From: an uncultured Cyclobacteriaceae bacterium
GTDB lineage: Bacteria > Bacteroidota > Bacteroidia > Cytophagales > Cyclobacteriaceae
Length of the DNA: 64,000 nt
Assembly (NCBI GenBank): GCA_937146645.1
Contig: CAKZRQ010000057.1
Coordinates: 166,510-230,509 of the forward strand
Direction: 5' to 3'
Position numbers and translations under genes: made by a program. Position 1 is the first letter of the stretch, and each line of letters starts with the position of its first letter. The notes below the pieces were generated by a model. The model ran no database searches. It saw only the letters and a program-made list of their open reading frames with translations, and was not told the DNA's origin. Below are positions 33,284-42,110 of the stretch, piece after piece.

Positions 33284-34261
33284 TTAGTCGTCGAAATTCT
33301 TCAGGACCTCTTCCAGGGATTCCAGATCAATGGTAAAATTGGTCGCTATGGTATTGCTACTGTCTCCTTCGTTTAGGGTGTAGTAATACTTTAAATCTAG
33401 AGCAGATGCCAGATTGAAATAGCATTGATTGATATCATCTCCTACATTTCGAAGTTCTACGACTGAAGCATCATCGGGCAGAAAAAGCATATTCGTCAAA
33501 GCTGCACCGTGAAGACAAACCAAAATTTTTGTCTCTGACATGAGTTGAATCTGTTTTTTCAAGCTCATTTTCTCAGCATAAACTACTTCAAAACCATATT
33601 TTATCACTAGCCGCTCAACTTCCTTTGCATTGTGGGATTTCCGCTTTGGGGCAAAGCGACGGCTGATGTAAATCTTTCGGTGTGACTCTACCTCAGACTT
33701 AATCCGGAGTTTCTGTCTGGTAAGTTTTGTAAGTGGGATATTGAAATTTGGGAATGATGCCGTCCTGGAGGTTAGAATCAAATTTTTGACCCACAGATTT
33801 TCATTGGATTTATAAAATAAGGGTTCTACACCTATCAATTTTAAGGACTGAGTAACAAATGGAAGCTGCTTAAATGAATCCATAAGGAGAACTTTTTTAG
33901 CCCCACCTTTTTTCAATCCTTCCCAAATTCTTGGAAGACAATCCGTAAGCCAATGAAAATAATTGGCGCTCCACTCATCCTTGATCCACATTGCAACTTC
34001 CACTGTCCTCCATTTTCTAATGGAACAGTGGAGGATTCTTTTTCCAATGGGTAAAATCCCCAATCCGCTTGTGTGAGTATGCTCGGTATAAAATTTAAAC
34101 TGTTTCGGATCAAAAACGGTGTCTTGAAGAATAGCAACATTCTCCAGTCTGAAAACTGGAAGAACATAAAACGTCGCTTCTAAAGCCGGGTCAAAAAGAT
34201 TTTCGTCCTTAGGATTTAAATTTACCGGCAGCTCTCTTGTTACGCTTACTTCTTTTACCAA
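33284..34261 (-). CDS. Glycosyltransferase family 61-like protein (DUF563)
   Basis: This 325-residue protein has the GT61/DUF563 layout: NYFHWLTDCLPRIW near residue 100, IYISRRFAPKRK in the middle and a C-terminal LVCLHGAALTNMLFLP, which holds the conserved His-Gly-Ala. It starts from a TTG 18 nt after the murA stop; no upstream ATG is in frame, since a stop occurs within 15 nt. It is in the same direction as murA and DUF4290 and is probably co-transcribed. It probably transfers a sugar to an envelope glycan; donor and acceptor are unknown. Confidence 0.82.
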   Translation of the reverse strand: MVKEVSVTRELPVNLNPKDENLFDPALEATFYVLPVFRLENVAILQDTVFDPKQFKFYTEHTHTSGLGILPIGKRILHCSIRKWRTVEVAMWIKDEWSANYFHWLTDCLPRIWEGLKKGGAKKVLLMDSFKQLPFVTQSLKLIGVEPLFYKSNENLWVKNLILTSRTASFPNFNIPLTKLTRQKLRIKSEVESHRKIYISRRFAPKRKSHNAKEVERLVIKYGFEVVYAEKMSLKKQIQLMSETKILVCLHGAALTNMLFLPDDASVVELRNVGDDINQCYFNLASALDLKYYYTLNEGDSSNTIATNFTIDLESLEEVLKNFDD

Positions 34262-34279
34262 AACAAGAAGGGTTTAGAA

Positions 34280-35584
34280 TTAGATCCTTTCTATATCTGC
34301 TCCAAGCTTTTTCAGGCGCTCATCTATATGCTGATATCCTCTGTCTATCTGCTCGATATTGTCAATGATGGAAGTCCCTTCGGCAGACAAAGCTGCAATT
34401 AAAAGTGAAACTCCAGCCCTGATATCAGGTGAAGTCATTCGGATACCTCGAAGCGATGTCTTTCTGTCCAAGCCAATCACTGTGGCTCTGTGTGGATCAC
34501 AAAGAATGATCTGAGCGCCCATGTCGATCAGCTTATCCACGAAAAATAATCTAGACTCAAACATCTTCTGGTGAACCAAGACCGTGCCCTTGGCTTGAGT
34601 CGCAGTCACAAGGACGACACTTAGTAAATCAGGTGTAAATCCAGGCCATATGGCATCTGCCACCGTCAAGATCGAGCCATCGATAAACGTTTCAATTTCA
34701 TAATGCTTTTGAGATGGAATGAATATGTCATCTCCTTTGAACTCCATCTGGATTCCCATCCTCTTAAACGTGTCAGGAATAATTCCCAGACGGTGGATTT
34801 GAGCATCCTTAATGGTAATCTCTGATTGAGTCATGGCTGCTAGGCCAATAAAAGATCCGATCTCAATCATATCAGGAAGCATGGTGTGCTCTGTTCCTCC
34901 TAGCTCTTTTACTCCTTCTATGTGGAGCAGATTAGAACCAATGCCAGTTATTTTAGCACCCATTCGATTAAGCATTTCACAGAGCTGCTGAAGGTATGGC
35001 TCACAGGCTGCATTGTAAATGGTGGTTTTTCCCTCCGCCATGGATGCTGCCATCACAATGTTCGCTGTACCCGTTACAGAAGCTTCATCAAGAAGCATGT
35101 AGGTTCCTTTCAGATTCTTTCCATCGATATGGAAAATCTCTCTTTTGGAATCGTAATGGAATTCTGCACCTAGCTTTTGGAAACCAACAAAGTGAGTATC
35201 CATTCTTCTTCGACCGATTTTATCTCCCCCGGGTTTGGAAAGTTTTCCTGTTCCAAAACGTGCCAAAAGAGGGCCTAAAATCATGACGGAACCTCTAAGA
35301 GAAGACGCCTTAACCAAAAACTCCTCGGTTTCCAGATAGTCGAGATTTATTTCGTCAGCTTGAAAAGTATAAGATTCGGGACCGAGTTTGGTGATCTTCA
35401 CCCCCATGTCACCGAGCAAGTCGATGAGTTTATTGATGTCCCGGATGTTTGGGACTTTTCGGAGGGTCATTTTTTCCGGAGTCAGAAGGACACCGCATAA
35501 AATCTGTAACGCTTCATTTTTTGCCCCCTGAGGAGTGATTTCGCCTTTAAGCTTATTTCCACCTCTGACCCGGAATGATCCCAT
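34280..35584 (-). CDS. murA: UDP-N-acetylglucosamine 1-carboxyvinyltransferase
   Basis: This 434-residue MurA transfers enolpyruvate from PEP to UDP-GlcNAc, the first committed step of peptidoglycan synthesis. The start region GGNKLKGEITPQGAKNEAL and the TSPDIRAGVSLL loop are typical. The catalytic-loop position normally held by Cys115 (PGGC in E. coli) reads PGGDKIGRRRMD here, with Asp121 at 35222-35224. That substitution is known in naturally fosfomycin-insensitive MurA such as the mycobacterial enzyme. The start overlaps the DUF4290 stop (TAATG), so translation is coupled. Confidence 0.96.
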   Translation of the reverse strand: MGSFRVRGGNKLKGEITPQGAKNEALQILCGVLLTPEKMTLRKVPNIRDINKLIDLLGDMGVKITKLGPESYTFQADEINLDYLETEEFLVKASSLRGSVMILGPLLARFGTGKLSKPGGDKIGRRRMDTHFVGFQKLGAEFHYDSKREIFHIDGKNLKGTYMLLDEASVTGTANIVMAASMAEGKTTIYNAACEPYLQQLCEMLNRMGAKITGIGSNLLHIEGVKELGGTEHTMLPDMIEIGSFIGLAAMTQSEITIKDAQIHRLGIIPDTFKRMGIQMEFKGDDIFIPSQKHYEIETFIDGSILTVADAIWPGFTPDLLSVVLVTATQAKGTVLVHQKMFESRLFFVDKLIDMGAQIILCDPHRATVIGLDRKTSLRGIRMTSPDIRAGVSLLIAALSAEGTSIIDNIEQIDRGYQHIDERLKKLGADIERI

Positions 35585-36198
35585 TAATTTCTTCGTTTTT
35601 TGTGATTACCTCTACGCTTGTTATTGCCTCTGCGGTTCTTGTTACTACTACGATCTGATGACTGAGTTTTGAAATCCCTTCTGGTATTGGATTCGAAAAG
35701 TCCATTCTCCTTCACCTTTTCCAGATCGATATGCAACTTCCCCTTCGAAAGCGTTTTGATATCATCCAAGATTATGCCATCATCGAAATTATCACGGTTC
35801 CAGGTGGAATGAAAACTTCGCATGAGCTGTCCAATGTAAATCACGGCTTCTTCCTGCTCTTCATCATCTTCCATCTCCACAGCCACCTCGATCAGTTTTT
35901 CGATGTTTCTGCCGTAATGCTTAAATCGAATTTCTCCTTTTGGATAGCCTATCGGCAAAGGCTTTCTCCCTAATATTTTTTTATCCGGCATCGGAAATGG
36001 AGAGTCCACTTCCAGTTTAAAGTCTGACATGATAAAAAGGTCATCCCAAAGCTTCTGGTCGTTTTCCTGTCTCCACTGCGGATTCAGTCTTTTGATGACG
36101 TCGATGACAGTGTAAGCGCTTTGAGTTCTTTTTTCACGATCCTCAATGGTCAATAGATGATCTACCAGACCTTGGATGTTTTTGCCGTATTCTTTCAA
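35584..36198 (-). CDS. DUF4290-family protein upstream of murA
   Basis: This 204-residue protein begins KEYGKNIQGLVDHLLTIEDR, the conserved N-terminus of DUF4290, a Bacteroidota family usually found before murA. The body is helical and acidic; the C-terminal 20 residues are strongly basic and rich in Arg, Lys and Asn (NRRGNNKRRG), suggesting binding to RNA or another polyanion. No in-frame ATG is available near the conserved N-terminus, so TTG at 36198 (or ATT before it) is the likely start. Its function is unknown; coupling to murA suggests a cell-wall link. Confidence 0.82.
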   Translation of the reverse strand: MKEYGKNIQGLVDHLLTIEDREKRTQSAYTVIDVIKRLNPQWRQENDQKLWDDLFIMSDFKLEVDSPFPMPDKKILGRKPLPIGYPKGEIRFKHYGRNIEKLIEVAVEMEDDEEQEEAVIYIGQLMRSFHSTWNRDNFDDGIILDDIKTLSKGKLHIDLEKVKENGLFESNTRRDFKTQSSDRSSNKNRRGNNKRRGNHKKRRN

Positions 36199-36289
36199 AA
36201 TGTGCGTGTTTATCTTTTTCTAATTATCTCAGGGATCACTTTGGGTTTCCAGCCTCGCGTTTAAGGGGAAAAATTGCGAGAGTTTGTGA

Positions 36290-38557
36290 TTAATCTATAA
36301 TCCTGAGCTTCGCAAAGCTAAGTAATAATGTCTTCTCTCCAAAATGCTCAAAATTGATTGTAGCCTTTCTATTTAGGCCTTCTACTTCTATTTTTCTGAC
36401 TTTGCCAAAGCCGAATTTTGGATGCTCCACCAATTGTTCTGCCTGGAGATTATTAGTATTGGAGGGCTTAAAATCCGGACTCGGCGTATGGATTTTTTTC
36501 TTAGCCGGCATCCGAGTCTGCGGTTTCCTTTTGATTCCGACAAAACCCGCCCGACCTTCGGAACCGGGTAGACCTTCTTTTCGGAAGGCTCCTGGCATAT
36601 CCCGACTAGAAGCCTTTTTATTCACCTTAATGCAGCGAGGGTCCACTTCTTCTAAGAAACGACTCGGCTCACAATTCAGTAGTCGCCCGAATCGATATCG
36701 AGTCACTGCATACGAGAGGTATAACTTTTCCTTCGCTCGGGTGGTGGCCACATAAAAAAGTCTTCGCTCTTCCTCTAAATCTTCGCGACTTTGCATCATC
36801 ATTTGAGAAGGGAAAAGATCCTCTTCCATCCCGACTACAAATACCTGCTTGAATTCCAAGCCCTTCGAAGAATGGATAGTCATGACAGTGATCGCATCGC
36901 TGGTATCTTTATCCTGATCGTTATCCGTCAGCAAGGCAATCTCTTGTAAGAAAGCTCCCAGACTTTTGTCTTCGTTTTCCTCATTATCCACGTATTCCTT
37001 AATCGCATTCAGAAGTTCCTGAACGTTTTCATAGCGATTAAGTCCTTCTATGGTTTTATCAGAATAGAGCTCCCTCAATAACCCACTTTGCTTTGCAATG
37101 CTCTCGGCTGCTTCGTAAGCATCCTTCCTTTCTGTTTCGATTTGAAAGGCTTTGATCATGGTAGCGAAATCTGCAACTGAATTTGCTGCGCGACCCTTTA
37201 GAAAGCTCATCGCATTCTTAACCACTTCCCAGAGCTCGATGTCATGTTCGTAGGCTGCTACCAGAATTCTCTCTACAGAAGTATCACCTATTCCACGTTT
37301 GGGGTAATTGATGATTCGCTTGAAAGCCTCTTCATCCATCGGATTCACGGTGAACCTTAGATAGGCCATAAGATCCTTAATCTCCTTCCTTTGGTAAAAG
37401 GAAAGCCCACCTACGATCTTATAGGAGAGGTTCATTTTCCTTAAGGCCTCTTCTATCGCCCTGGATTGTGAATTGGTTCGATAAAGGATAGCGAAGTCGC
37501 TGTTGCTAAGCTTTTTGTTGTTCTTTTCCTCGAAAATGGTGGTAGCTACGATCCGGCCTTCCTCATTATCTGAGGTGGTTTTGATCAGCTCGATTGGATC
37601 TCCATCTACATTTGAGGTCCAAACGTTCTTTTTCAGCTGGGCCTTATTTTTATCAATGATGGAGTTGGCCGCATCCACAATCATCTTGGTAGAGCGGTAA
37701 TTTTGCTCCAGCTTTACCACAAATAAATCTGGATAATCCTTCTCGAAATTCAGGATATTCTGAATGTCCGCACCTCGGAATGCATAGATACTTTGTGCAT
37801 CATCACCCACTACACAGATATTCTGATGAGCTGCTGCAAGCTTCTTTGTGATGAGGTACTGGGATAGATTGGTGTCCTGAAACTCATCCACCATGATATA
37901 GCGAAAGCGCTGCTGGTATTTATTCAGCACATCCAGATGATCTCTGAAAAGAACATTGGTGTTAAATAGGAGATCATCGAAGTCCATGGCGCCGGCCTTG
38001 AACATTCGCTTTTGATAGCGCTCATAAATTTCTCCCAGCTTTGGCCGCATGGCCGCCTCGTCATCGGCTTTCAGGTAAGGGTCATTCTGGTAATTTTCCC
38101 AGGAGATCAAGCGGTTTTTTGCACCTGAAATTCTCGAGAGAACTGTTGCAGGCTTATAGATTTTATCGTCTAGCTTCATCTCTTTGACCACAGACTTTAA
38201 AAGAGACTTGGAGTCCTGAGTGTCGTAGATGGTGAAGTTTGAAGGATATCCCAGGCGGTCACTTTCTACTCGAAGAATTTTTGCAAAAGTGGAGTGGAAG
38301 GTGCCCATCCAGGTATTTCGGGCTTCCAGGCCAACCAGGTTCTCGATTCGCTGCTTCATTTCGAAGGCAGCCTTATTCGTAAAGGTTAGGGATAGAATCT
38401 GAAAGGGATCTACACCTTTGGCATAGATTAGATGAGCTATCCTATAAGTCAGAACCCTGGTCTTTCCCGAACCGGCACCAGCAATAATCATCACAGGCCC
38501 ATCGGTATGCTCTACTGCCTTCCGCTGCTCAGGGTTTAATTGATCCAGGTAATCCAT
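36290..38557 (-). CDS. UvrD/PcrA-type 3'-5' DNA helicase
   Basis: This is a superfamily 1A helicase of 755 residues, about the length of PcrA (724) and UvrD (720). Motifs in order are: Q-motif LNPEQRKAVEH, Walker A AGAGSGKTR, motif II DEFQDTN, motif III GDDAQSIYAFRGAD, motif IV EQNYRST, motif V TIHSSKGLEFKQVF, motif VI VATTRAKEKLYLSYA. The C-terminal tail ends with a PcrA-like domain (EHPKFGFGKVRKIE). It acts in repair, replication restart and stripping proteins from DNA. It stands upstream of DUF4290/murA by 91 nt and downstream of an LpxL-like gene by 20 nt. Whether pcrA or uvrD is the better symbol cannot be settled here. Confidence 0.95.
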   Translation of the reverse strand: MDYLDQLNPEQRKAVEHTDGPVMIIAGAGSGKTRVLTYRIAHLIYAKGVDPFQILSLTFTNKAAFEMKQRIENLVGLEARNTWMGTFHSTFAKILRVESDRLGYPSNFTIYDTQDSKSLLKSVVKEMKLDDKIYKPATVLSRISGAKNRLISWENYQNDPYLKADDEAAMRPKLGEIYERYQKRMFKAGAMDFDDLLFNTNVLFRDHLDVLNKYQQRFRYIMVDEFQDTNLSQYLITKKLAAAHQNICVVGDDAQSIYAFRGADIQNILNFEKDYPDLFVVKLEQNYRSTKMIVDAANSIIDKNKAQLKKNVWTSNVDGDPIELIKTTSDNEEGRIVATTIFEEKNNKKLSNSDFAILYRTNSQSRAIEEALRKMNLSYKIVGGLSFYQRKEIKDLMAYLRFTVNPMDEEAFKRIINYPKRGIGDTSVERILVAAYEHDIELWEVVKNAMSFLKGRAANSVADFATMIKAFQIETERKDAYEAAESIAKQSGLLRELYSDKTIEGLNRYENVQELLNAIKEYVDNEENEDKSLGAFLQEIALLTDNDQDKDTSDAITVMTIHSSKGLEFKQVFVVGMEEDLFPSQMMMQSREDLEEERRLFYVATTRAKEKLYLSYAVTRYRFGRLLNCEPSRFLEEVDPRCIKVNKKASSRDMPGAFRKEGLPGSEGRAGFVGIKRKPQTRMPAKKKIHTPSPDFKPSNTNNLQAEQLVEHPKFGFGKVRKIEVEGLNRKATINFEHFGEKTLLLSFAKLRIID

Positions 38558-38577
38558 CTGTCTTCTATCCTCTCATT

Positions 38578-39417
38578 TCAGACCTTCCATCTCTTGTGAC
38601 TCCAGAGATAGAGATCAGGTTGTTTTCTAATGTGTTCTTCCAGCCTTCGGCAAAATTCATCCGTGATGCTATGCTCGGGAGCCTCATCGTATGGCGGCTT
38701 CGCCAATGGTACAAATTCAAATTGGTAATGACCTCTTTTGAGTTTGGTGATCTGCCCAAAAAAGACAGGAAGTTTCATTCTTTTTGAAATTACTTCTCCA
38801 CCTTCGAAAAAATAAGCTGGACGATTTAGAAAATCGCGCTTATACCGATTTTCTTTATTTGCTGGTCGCTGATCCGCGGCAAGATGGAGAATCCTTGGTT
38901 TGGAGCGAAGTGTAATCATACTTCTACGAAAAGCCTTTTTCTCGGTCATGATTCCACCCAGATGAGTTCTGGCTTCCAGCATCAGCTTATCAAAGAAGTC
39001 ATTATTCAGTTTAAGATAAACTGTTTCCGCATCCACTTGAGTATTTACAGCCACGCCGAGTATGGCCATTTCCCAGTTAAAAATGTGTCCGGCCATCATG
39101 ACTGAGCTTTGCCCGTCTAAAACGGGCTGATCTACCATTTCCTGATTGACCACATGAAACCTTTGTCGGAGTTCCTTCTCAGAGATGGTCAAAAGTTTAA
39201 TCGTTTCTGCGAAGAATGCATCCGTGAAATTTCGATAGAATTTATTTCGTATGTCCTTGATTTCCTTCGGGCTTTTATCTGGAAATGCATGAGTGAGATT
39301 TTCATCGATCACCTTTTTGCGGTAAGCAATCACATACCGGGCTATCAGATATAGGAAATCTGAAAAGAGGTATAAAAACCAAAGCGGTAATCGTGAAATT
39401 AGTCGGAAGAAAAACAT
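38578..39417 (-). CDS. LpxL/HtrB-like lysophospholipid/lipid A acyltransferase
   Basis: This 279-residue inner-membrane acyltransferase has an N-terminal membrane anchor (LPLWFLYLFSDFLYLIARYV), then the HX4E catalytic motif in AGHIFNWEM (about residue 111) and a basic region AADQRPANKENRYKRDF typical of the LpxL/HtrB family. It should add a secondary acyl chain to lipid A or an ornithine-type lipid; Bacteroidota lipid A is often penta-acylated. It is divergent from the sigma-factor operon. It lies upstream of the helicase gene, probably in the same transcript. Confidence 0.88.
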   Translation of the reverse strand: MFFFRLISRLPLWFLYLFSDFLYLIARYVIAYRKKVIDENLTHAFPDKSPKEIKDIRNKFYRNFTDAFFAETIKLLTISEKELRQRFHVVNQEMVDQPVLDGQSSVMMAGHIFNWEMAILGVAVNTQVDAETVYLKLNNDFFDKLMLEARTHLGGIMTEKKAFRRSMITLRSKPRILHLAADQRPANKENRYKRDFLNRPAYFFEGGEVISKRMKLPVFFGQITKLKRGHYQFEFVPLAKPPYDEAPEHSITDEFCRRLEEHIRKQPDLYLWSHKRWKV

Positions 39418-39537
39418 ATAAGGTAAGGACGTGAGCAGCTTTGGCCGTCAGGCTCCTAAAAGCAAAATAAATGAAATCGGGCGAATTCCGTTTTGTTTCC
39501 TAGTTATAATTTCAGTGATTGTATACTTTTGAATCTT

Positions 39538-40137
39538 ATGTCAGACGAGCAGCGCAGAAAATATTCGGAAGCCGAAAAGACCGCGATCTTCGACGGGGAG
39601 TTTATGCCACACATAGATTCCATGTATAATTTCGGGTACAGGCTTACTTTTGACGAGGATGATGCCAAAGACCTGGTGCAGGATACCTACCTGAAAGCCT
39701 ATCGTTTCATTAACTCTTTTGAGAAGGGGACGAATGCAAAAGCATGGCTTTTTCGCATCCTTAAAAACAGCTTTATCAATGAGTATCGGAAGAAGAGTAA
39801 GCAGCCGGCGAAGGTAGATTATCAGGAAGTTGAAACTTATTACAACTCAGATAATGTTAACTACCAACAGACCTCAGACTTACGGGCTGAATCTGTGAAG
39901 GATATGCTAGGGGATGAGATCTCCAATGCATTGAATAGTCTGGCTGTAGATTTCCGAACGGTGATCATTCTGGCTGATCTGGAAGGTTTCACATATGAGG
40001 AGATGTCGAAGATTCTGGACATTCCGATTGGGACTGTGAGATCACGATTGCACAGAGCAAGGAATTTATTGAAAGTAAAACTTAAAGGTTATGCCCAGGA
40101 TATGGGCTATGAAACCGAAGAAGAGGAGGATTTATAA
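39538..40137 (+). CDS. ECF-type RNA polymerase sigma factor
   Basis: This 199-residue sigma factor starts at the ATG of MSDEQRRKYSEAEK (39538); a TTG at 39493 would add 15 residues and is rejected. Region 2 has YRLTFDEDDAKDLVQDTYLKAYRF; region 4 has FRTVIILADLEGFTYEEMSKILDIP followed by IGTVRSRLHRARN. The tail is acidic. It is the first gene of an operon with an anti-sigma-like protein, gmk and nadD. A TACTTTTG sequence lies only 6 nt before the ATG (39524-39531); if it were the -7 element the mRNA would be almost leaderless, so I treat it as uncertain. Confidence 0.9.
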   Translation: MSDEQRRKYSEAEKTAIFDGEFMPHIDSMYNFGYRLTFDEDDAKDLVQDTYLKAYRFINSFEKGTNAKAWLFRILKNSFINEYRKKSKQPAKVDYQEVETYYNSDNVNYQQTSDLRAESVKDMLGDEISNALNSLAVDFRTVIILADLEGFTYEEMSKILDIPIGTVRSRLHRARNLLKVKLKGYAQDMGYETEEEEDL

Positions 40138-40151
40138 AAAGACGATTACAG

Positions 40152-40421
40152 ATGGATAAGATGGAAGGAGCTTCCGAGCCAAGAAAGACCCAATGCCAGG
40201 ACACGAGTAAGTGTTTTCAGCTATTGGAGAGTATTTTGGACGGAGAACTAGAGAATTCAAAGGAGGCATTAAAGGAGAAGTTGGCGAAGTGTCAGCCCTG
40301 CTTTGAGCATTTTCACCTGGAGCAGGCGATTCGTGATGTGCTGAAGAATAAGTGCACTAAGCAACAGTTGCCTCCCTCGCTTGCTGAGTCAATCAGAAGC
40401 AAAATTCAGGAAATGAAGTAA
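40152..40421 (+). CDS. Zinc-finger-type anti-sigma factor-like protein
   Basis: This 89-residue soluble protein lies 14 nt after the sigma gene. The block [20 protein letters not shown], then [10 protein letters not shown] and [13 protein letters not shown] near the end, follows the order of RsrA/ZAS-type anti-sigma factors (helix, CxxC, C-terminal helices). The histidine expected four residues before the first Cys of CxxC is a lysine here (KLAKCQPC), so zinc may be held differently or not at all. Several additional cysteines (five in total) leave redox sensing possible. It probably binds the ECF sigma factor. Confidence 0.8.
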   Translation: MDKMEGASEPRKTQCQDTSKCFQLLESILDGELENSKEALKEKLAKCQPCFEHFHLEQAIRDVLKNKCTKQQLPPSLAESIRSKIQEMK

Positions 40422-40423
40422 TC

Positions 40424-40996
40424 ATGCCTGGAGGAAAAGCCATTATTTTTTCTGCCCCCTCGGGGTCTGGAAAGACTTCACTGGTAAAACATCTGGTGAA
40501 GGAAATTCCTGAGCTTGGCTTTTCGATTTCAGCCTGCACGCGAGACCGTCGTGGTAGACATGAAGTGCATGGCAAAGACTATTACTTTTTAAGTCAGGAG
40601 GAGTTTAAGCAAAAGATCGATGAGGATGCTTTTGTAGAATGGGAGGAAGTATATGCAGGGAATTTTTATGGAACCCTGAAAGAAGAAATCCAAAGAATCT
40701 GGGATGAAGGTCGCACGGTTATTTTTGATGTGGATGTCAAAGGAGGCCTTGCTTTAAAGAAGTATTTTGGGGACAAAGCTCTGGCGATTTTCGTCAAAGT
40801 ACCGAGCTTGGAAATCCTGGAGGAGAGACTTAAGGATAGAGGTACGGAATCCGAAGAATCCTTATCCCGTCGTCTTTACAAAGCTGAGTTTGAAGCACAA
40901 TTTGAGCCGCAGTTTGACGTGACTGTGGTCAATGATGATTTTCAAAAAGCTTCTGCCGAAGCCACTTATTTAGTTAGTGAATTCATAGCCCGCTGA
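40424..40996 (+). CDS. gmk: Guanylate kinase
   Basis: This 190-residue guanylate kinase phosphorylates GMP to GDP. The P-loop is [11 protein letters not shown]; the GMP-binding region includes [18 protein letters not shown] and [21 protein letters not shown] is the conserved Asp-containing strand. The length fits the family. It starts 2 nt after the anti-sigma stop and precedes nadD by 3 nt in a tight operon. Confidence 0.96.
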   Translation: MPGGKAIIFSAPSGSGKTSLVKHLVKEIPELGFSISACTRDRRGRHEVHGKDYYFLSQEEFKQKIDEDAFVEWEEVYAGNFYGTLKEEIQRIWDEGRTVIFDVDVKGGLALKKYFGDKALAIFVKVPSLEILEERLKDRGTESEESLSRRLYKAEFEAQFEPQFDVTVVNDDFQKASAEATYLVSEFIAR

Positions 40997-40999
40997 GTC

Positions 41000-41566
41000 G
41001 TGAAAATCGGACTCTATTTCGGATCGTTTAATCCAATTCATATTGGGCATTTAATTATTGCCAATACCATTTTCGATCGCTCGGATCTGGATCAGGTTTG
41101 GTTTGTCGTAAGCCCACAAAACCCACTCAAAAAACGTAAATCCTTAATTCACGAGCATGATCGCTTGAGAATGGTGGAGCTGGCCATTGAAGATAATTTC
41201 CACTTTCGAGCCAGTGATGTGGAGTTTAATATGCCAAAACCGAGCTACACCATTGATACCTTGGCTTATCTGACGGATAAGTATCCCCAGCATTCCTTTT
41301 GTCTTTTTTTAGGGTCGGATAGCGTTAAGCAGCTCAAGCGCTGGAAAAATTACGAGCAAATTCTGGAACATTACGAGATTTTCGTCTATCCCAGACCGGG
41401 AGAAAAACCTTCCTTTGATCATGATTCTATCCACTGGATCGATGCTCCGATGCTTGACATTTCGGCTACATTTATTCGTGATTCGATTAAGAATGACCTC
41501 TCGGTAAAGTACCTTTTGCCTGAGCAGGTGGAGGAGTATATCAAGGATAAGAAGCTGTATATCTGA
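41000..41566 (+). CDS. nadD: Nicotinate-nucleotide adenylyltransferase
   Basis: This 188-residue NaMN adenylyltransferase is part of NAD synthesis. It starts from GTG at 41000 (VKIGLYFGSFNPIH). The nucleotidyltransferase motif GSFNPIHIGH is at residues about 8-17 and the ISATFIRDSIK motif (ISxTxxR type) near residue 152. The last 192 bases (41375-41566) are duplicated 1.8 kb downstream at 43197-43388. The shared block from the IDAPML region to the stop is about 94% identical, while the first third is much more diverged. This gene is the intact copy. Confidence 0.95.
   Translation: MKIGLYFGSFNPIHIGHLIIANTIFDRSDLDQVWFVVSPQNPLKKRKSLIHEHDRLRMVELAIEDNFHFRASDVEFNMPKPSYTIDTLAYLTDKYPQHSFCLFLGSDSVKQLKRWKNYEQILEHYEIFVYPRPGEKPSFDHDSIHWIDAPMLDISATFIRDSIKNDLSVKYLLPEQVEEYIKDKKLYI
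41375..41566 (+). repeat. Direct repeat, copy 1 (3' end of nadD)
   Basis: These 192 bases inside nadD align without gaps to 43197-43388. In protein terms the first 21 residues share 7 identities and the last 42 share 38. It forms the left boundary of the AT-rich cassette. Confidence 0.9.
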
Positions 41567-41729
41567 AAGTTGTAATTAATATAAAATTAGTTAATGATAT
41601 AGGTTACCTAATTTTATAGTAAATAATTTCATCTTCAACTTGATCTTTCGTTTTTTTTTGATTTGACATGAGGATTTAGTTAAGTCCTTATCTGGCCGGA
41701 TTTCTTGTTTACTTAAACTTTAGTGTTTT

Positions 41730-41951
41730 ATGAAAAAGTTAAAATCAATTCTGTTCGGAGCGATTTTTATGCTCGCTTTCCTTCTTTTTTCGGGTAGTCC
41801 GGTAATTTCTCAAGGTCTAGGTGGACCAGGGGCTGGTGGTGATCCAGAAGATAGGTGGATTTGTTGCCAAGTTAACTTTGAAAGTTACTGTACTGACATG
41901 GATGGTAATGGTTGGAATAGAGACGTGAAAAAATATCAGCGTACCTGCTAA
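41730..41951 (+). CDS. Small secreted four-cysteine peptide
   Basis: This 73-residue protein has a signal peptide (MKKLKSILFGAIFMLAFLLF..SPVISQ) and a mature part of about 45 residues. It begins with a flexible Gly/Pro/acidic segment (GLGGPGAGGDPED) and then has four cysteines (WICC, SYC, RTC at the end). Small Cys-containing secreted peptides located before BF3164-type propeller lipoproteins are recurrent in Bacteroidota (NVEALA-type), but the NVEALA motif itself is not present, so the link is by context. It is the first gene after nadD in the AT-rich cassette. An IS-like remnant separates it from the lipoprotein gene. Confidence 0.7.
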   Translation: MKKLKSILFGAIFMLAFLLFSGSPVISQGLGGPGAGGDPEDRWICCQVNFESYCTDMDGNGWNRDVKKYQRTC

Positions 41952-41957
41952 TAGAAA

Positions 41958-42097
41958 GGGCTGTCTCAAAAATGAAAGTTATGATCTAGAAGGTTAACGG
42001 AAAGCGATTATTAGTTGAATTCGCTATTCTTCGAATTTCTGAATGAATTGTTGAACCTTCTCTCCTGGTTATGGCTATCAATTTTTTGGGACAGCTT
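41958..42097. mobile_element. IS/MITE-like remnant with terminal inverted repeats
   Basis: The left end GGGCTGTCTCAAAAA (41958-41972) and the right end TTTTTTGGGACAGCTT (42082-42097) are imperfect inverted repeats (12 of 14 bases in the core). The sequence GCTGTCTCAAAA is the kind of end seen on several IS families. The 140-bp element carries no transposase, and a target-site duplication is not evident. It sits between the small peptide and the lipoprotein, 13 nt before the latter's ATG. Confidence 0.5.
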
Positions 42098-42110
42098 AAT
42101 CAATACAATT

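Noticed and set aside
42015..42110. Upstream extension of the BF3164-type lipoprotein frame
   Set aside because: The extra 32 residues come from the IS-like remnant, and the lipoprotein signal begins at the internal ATG 42111.
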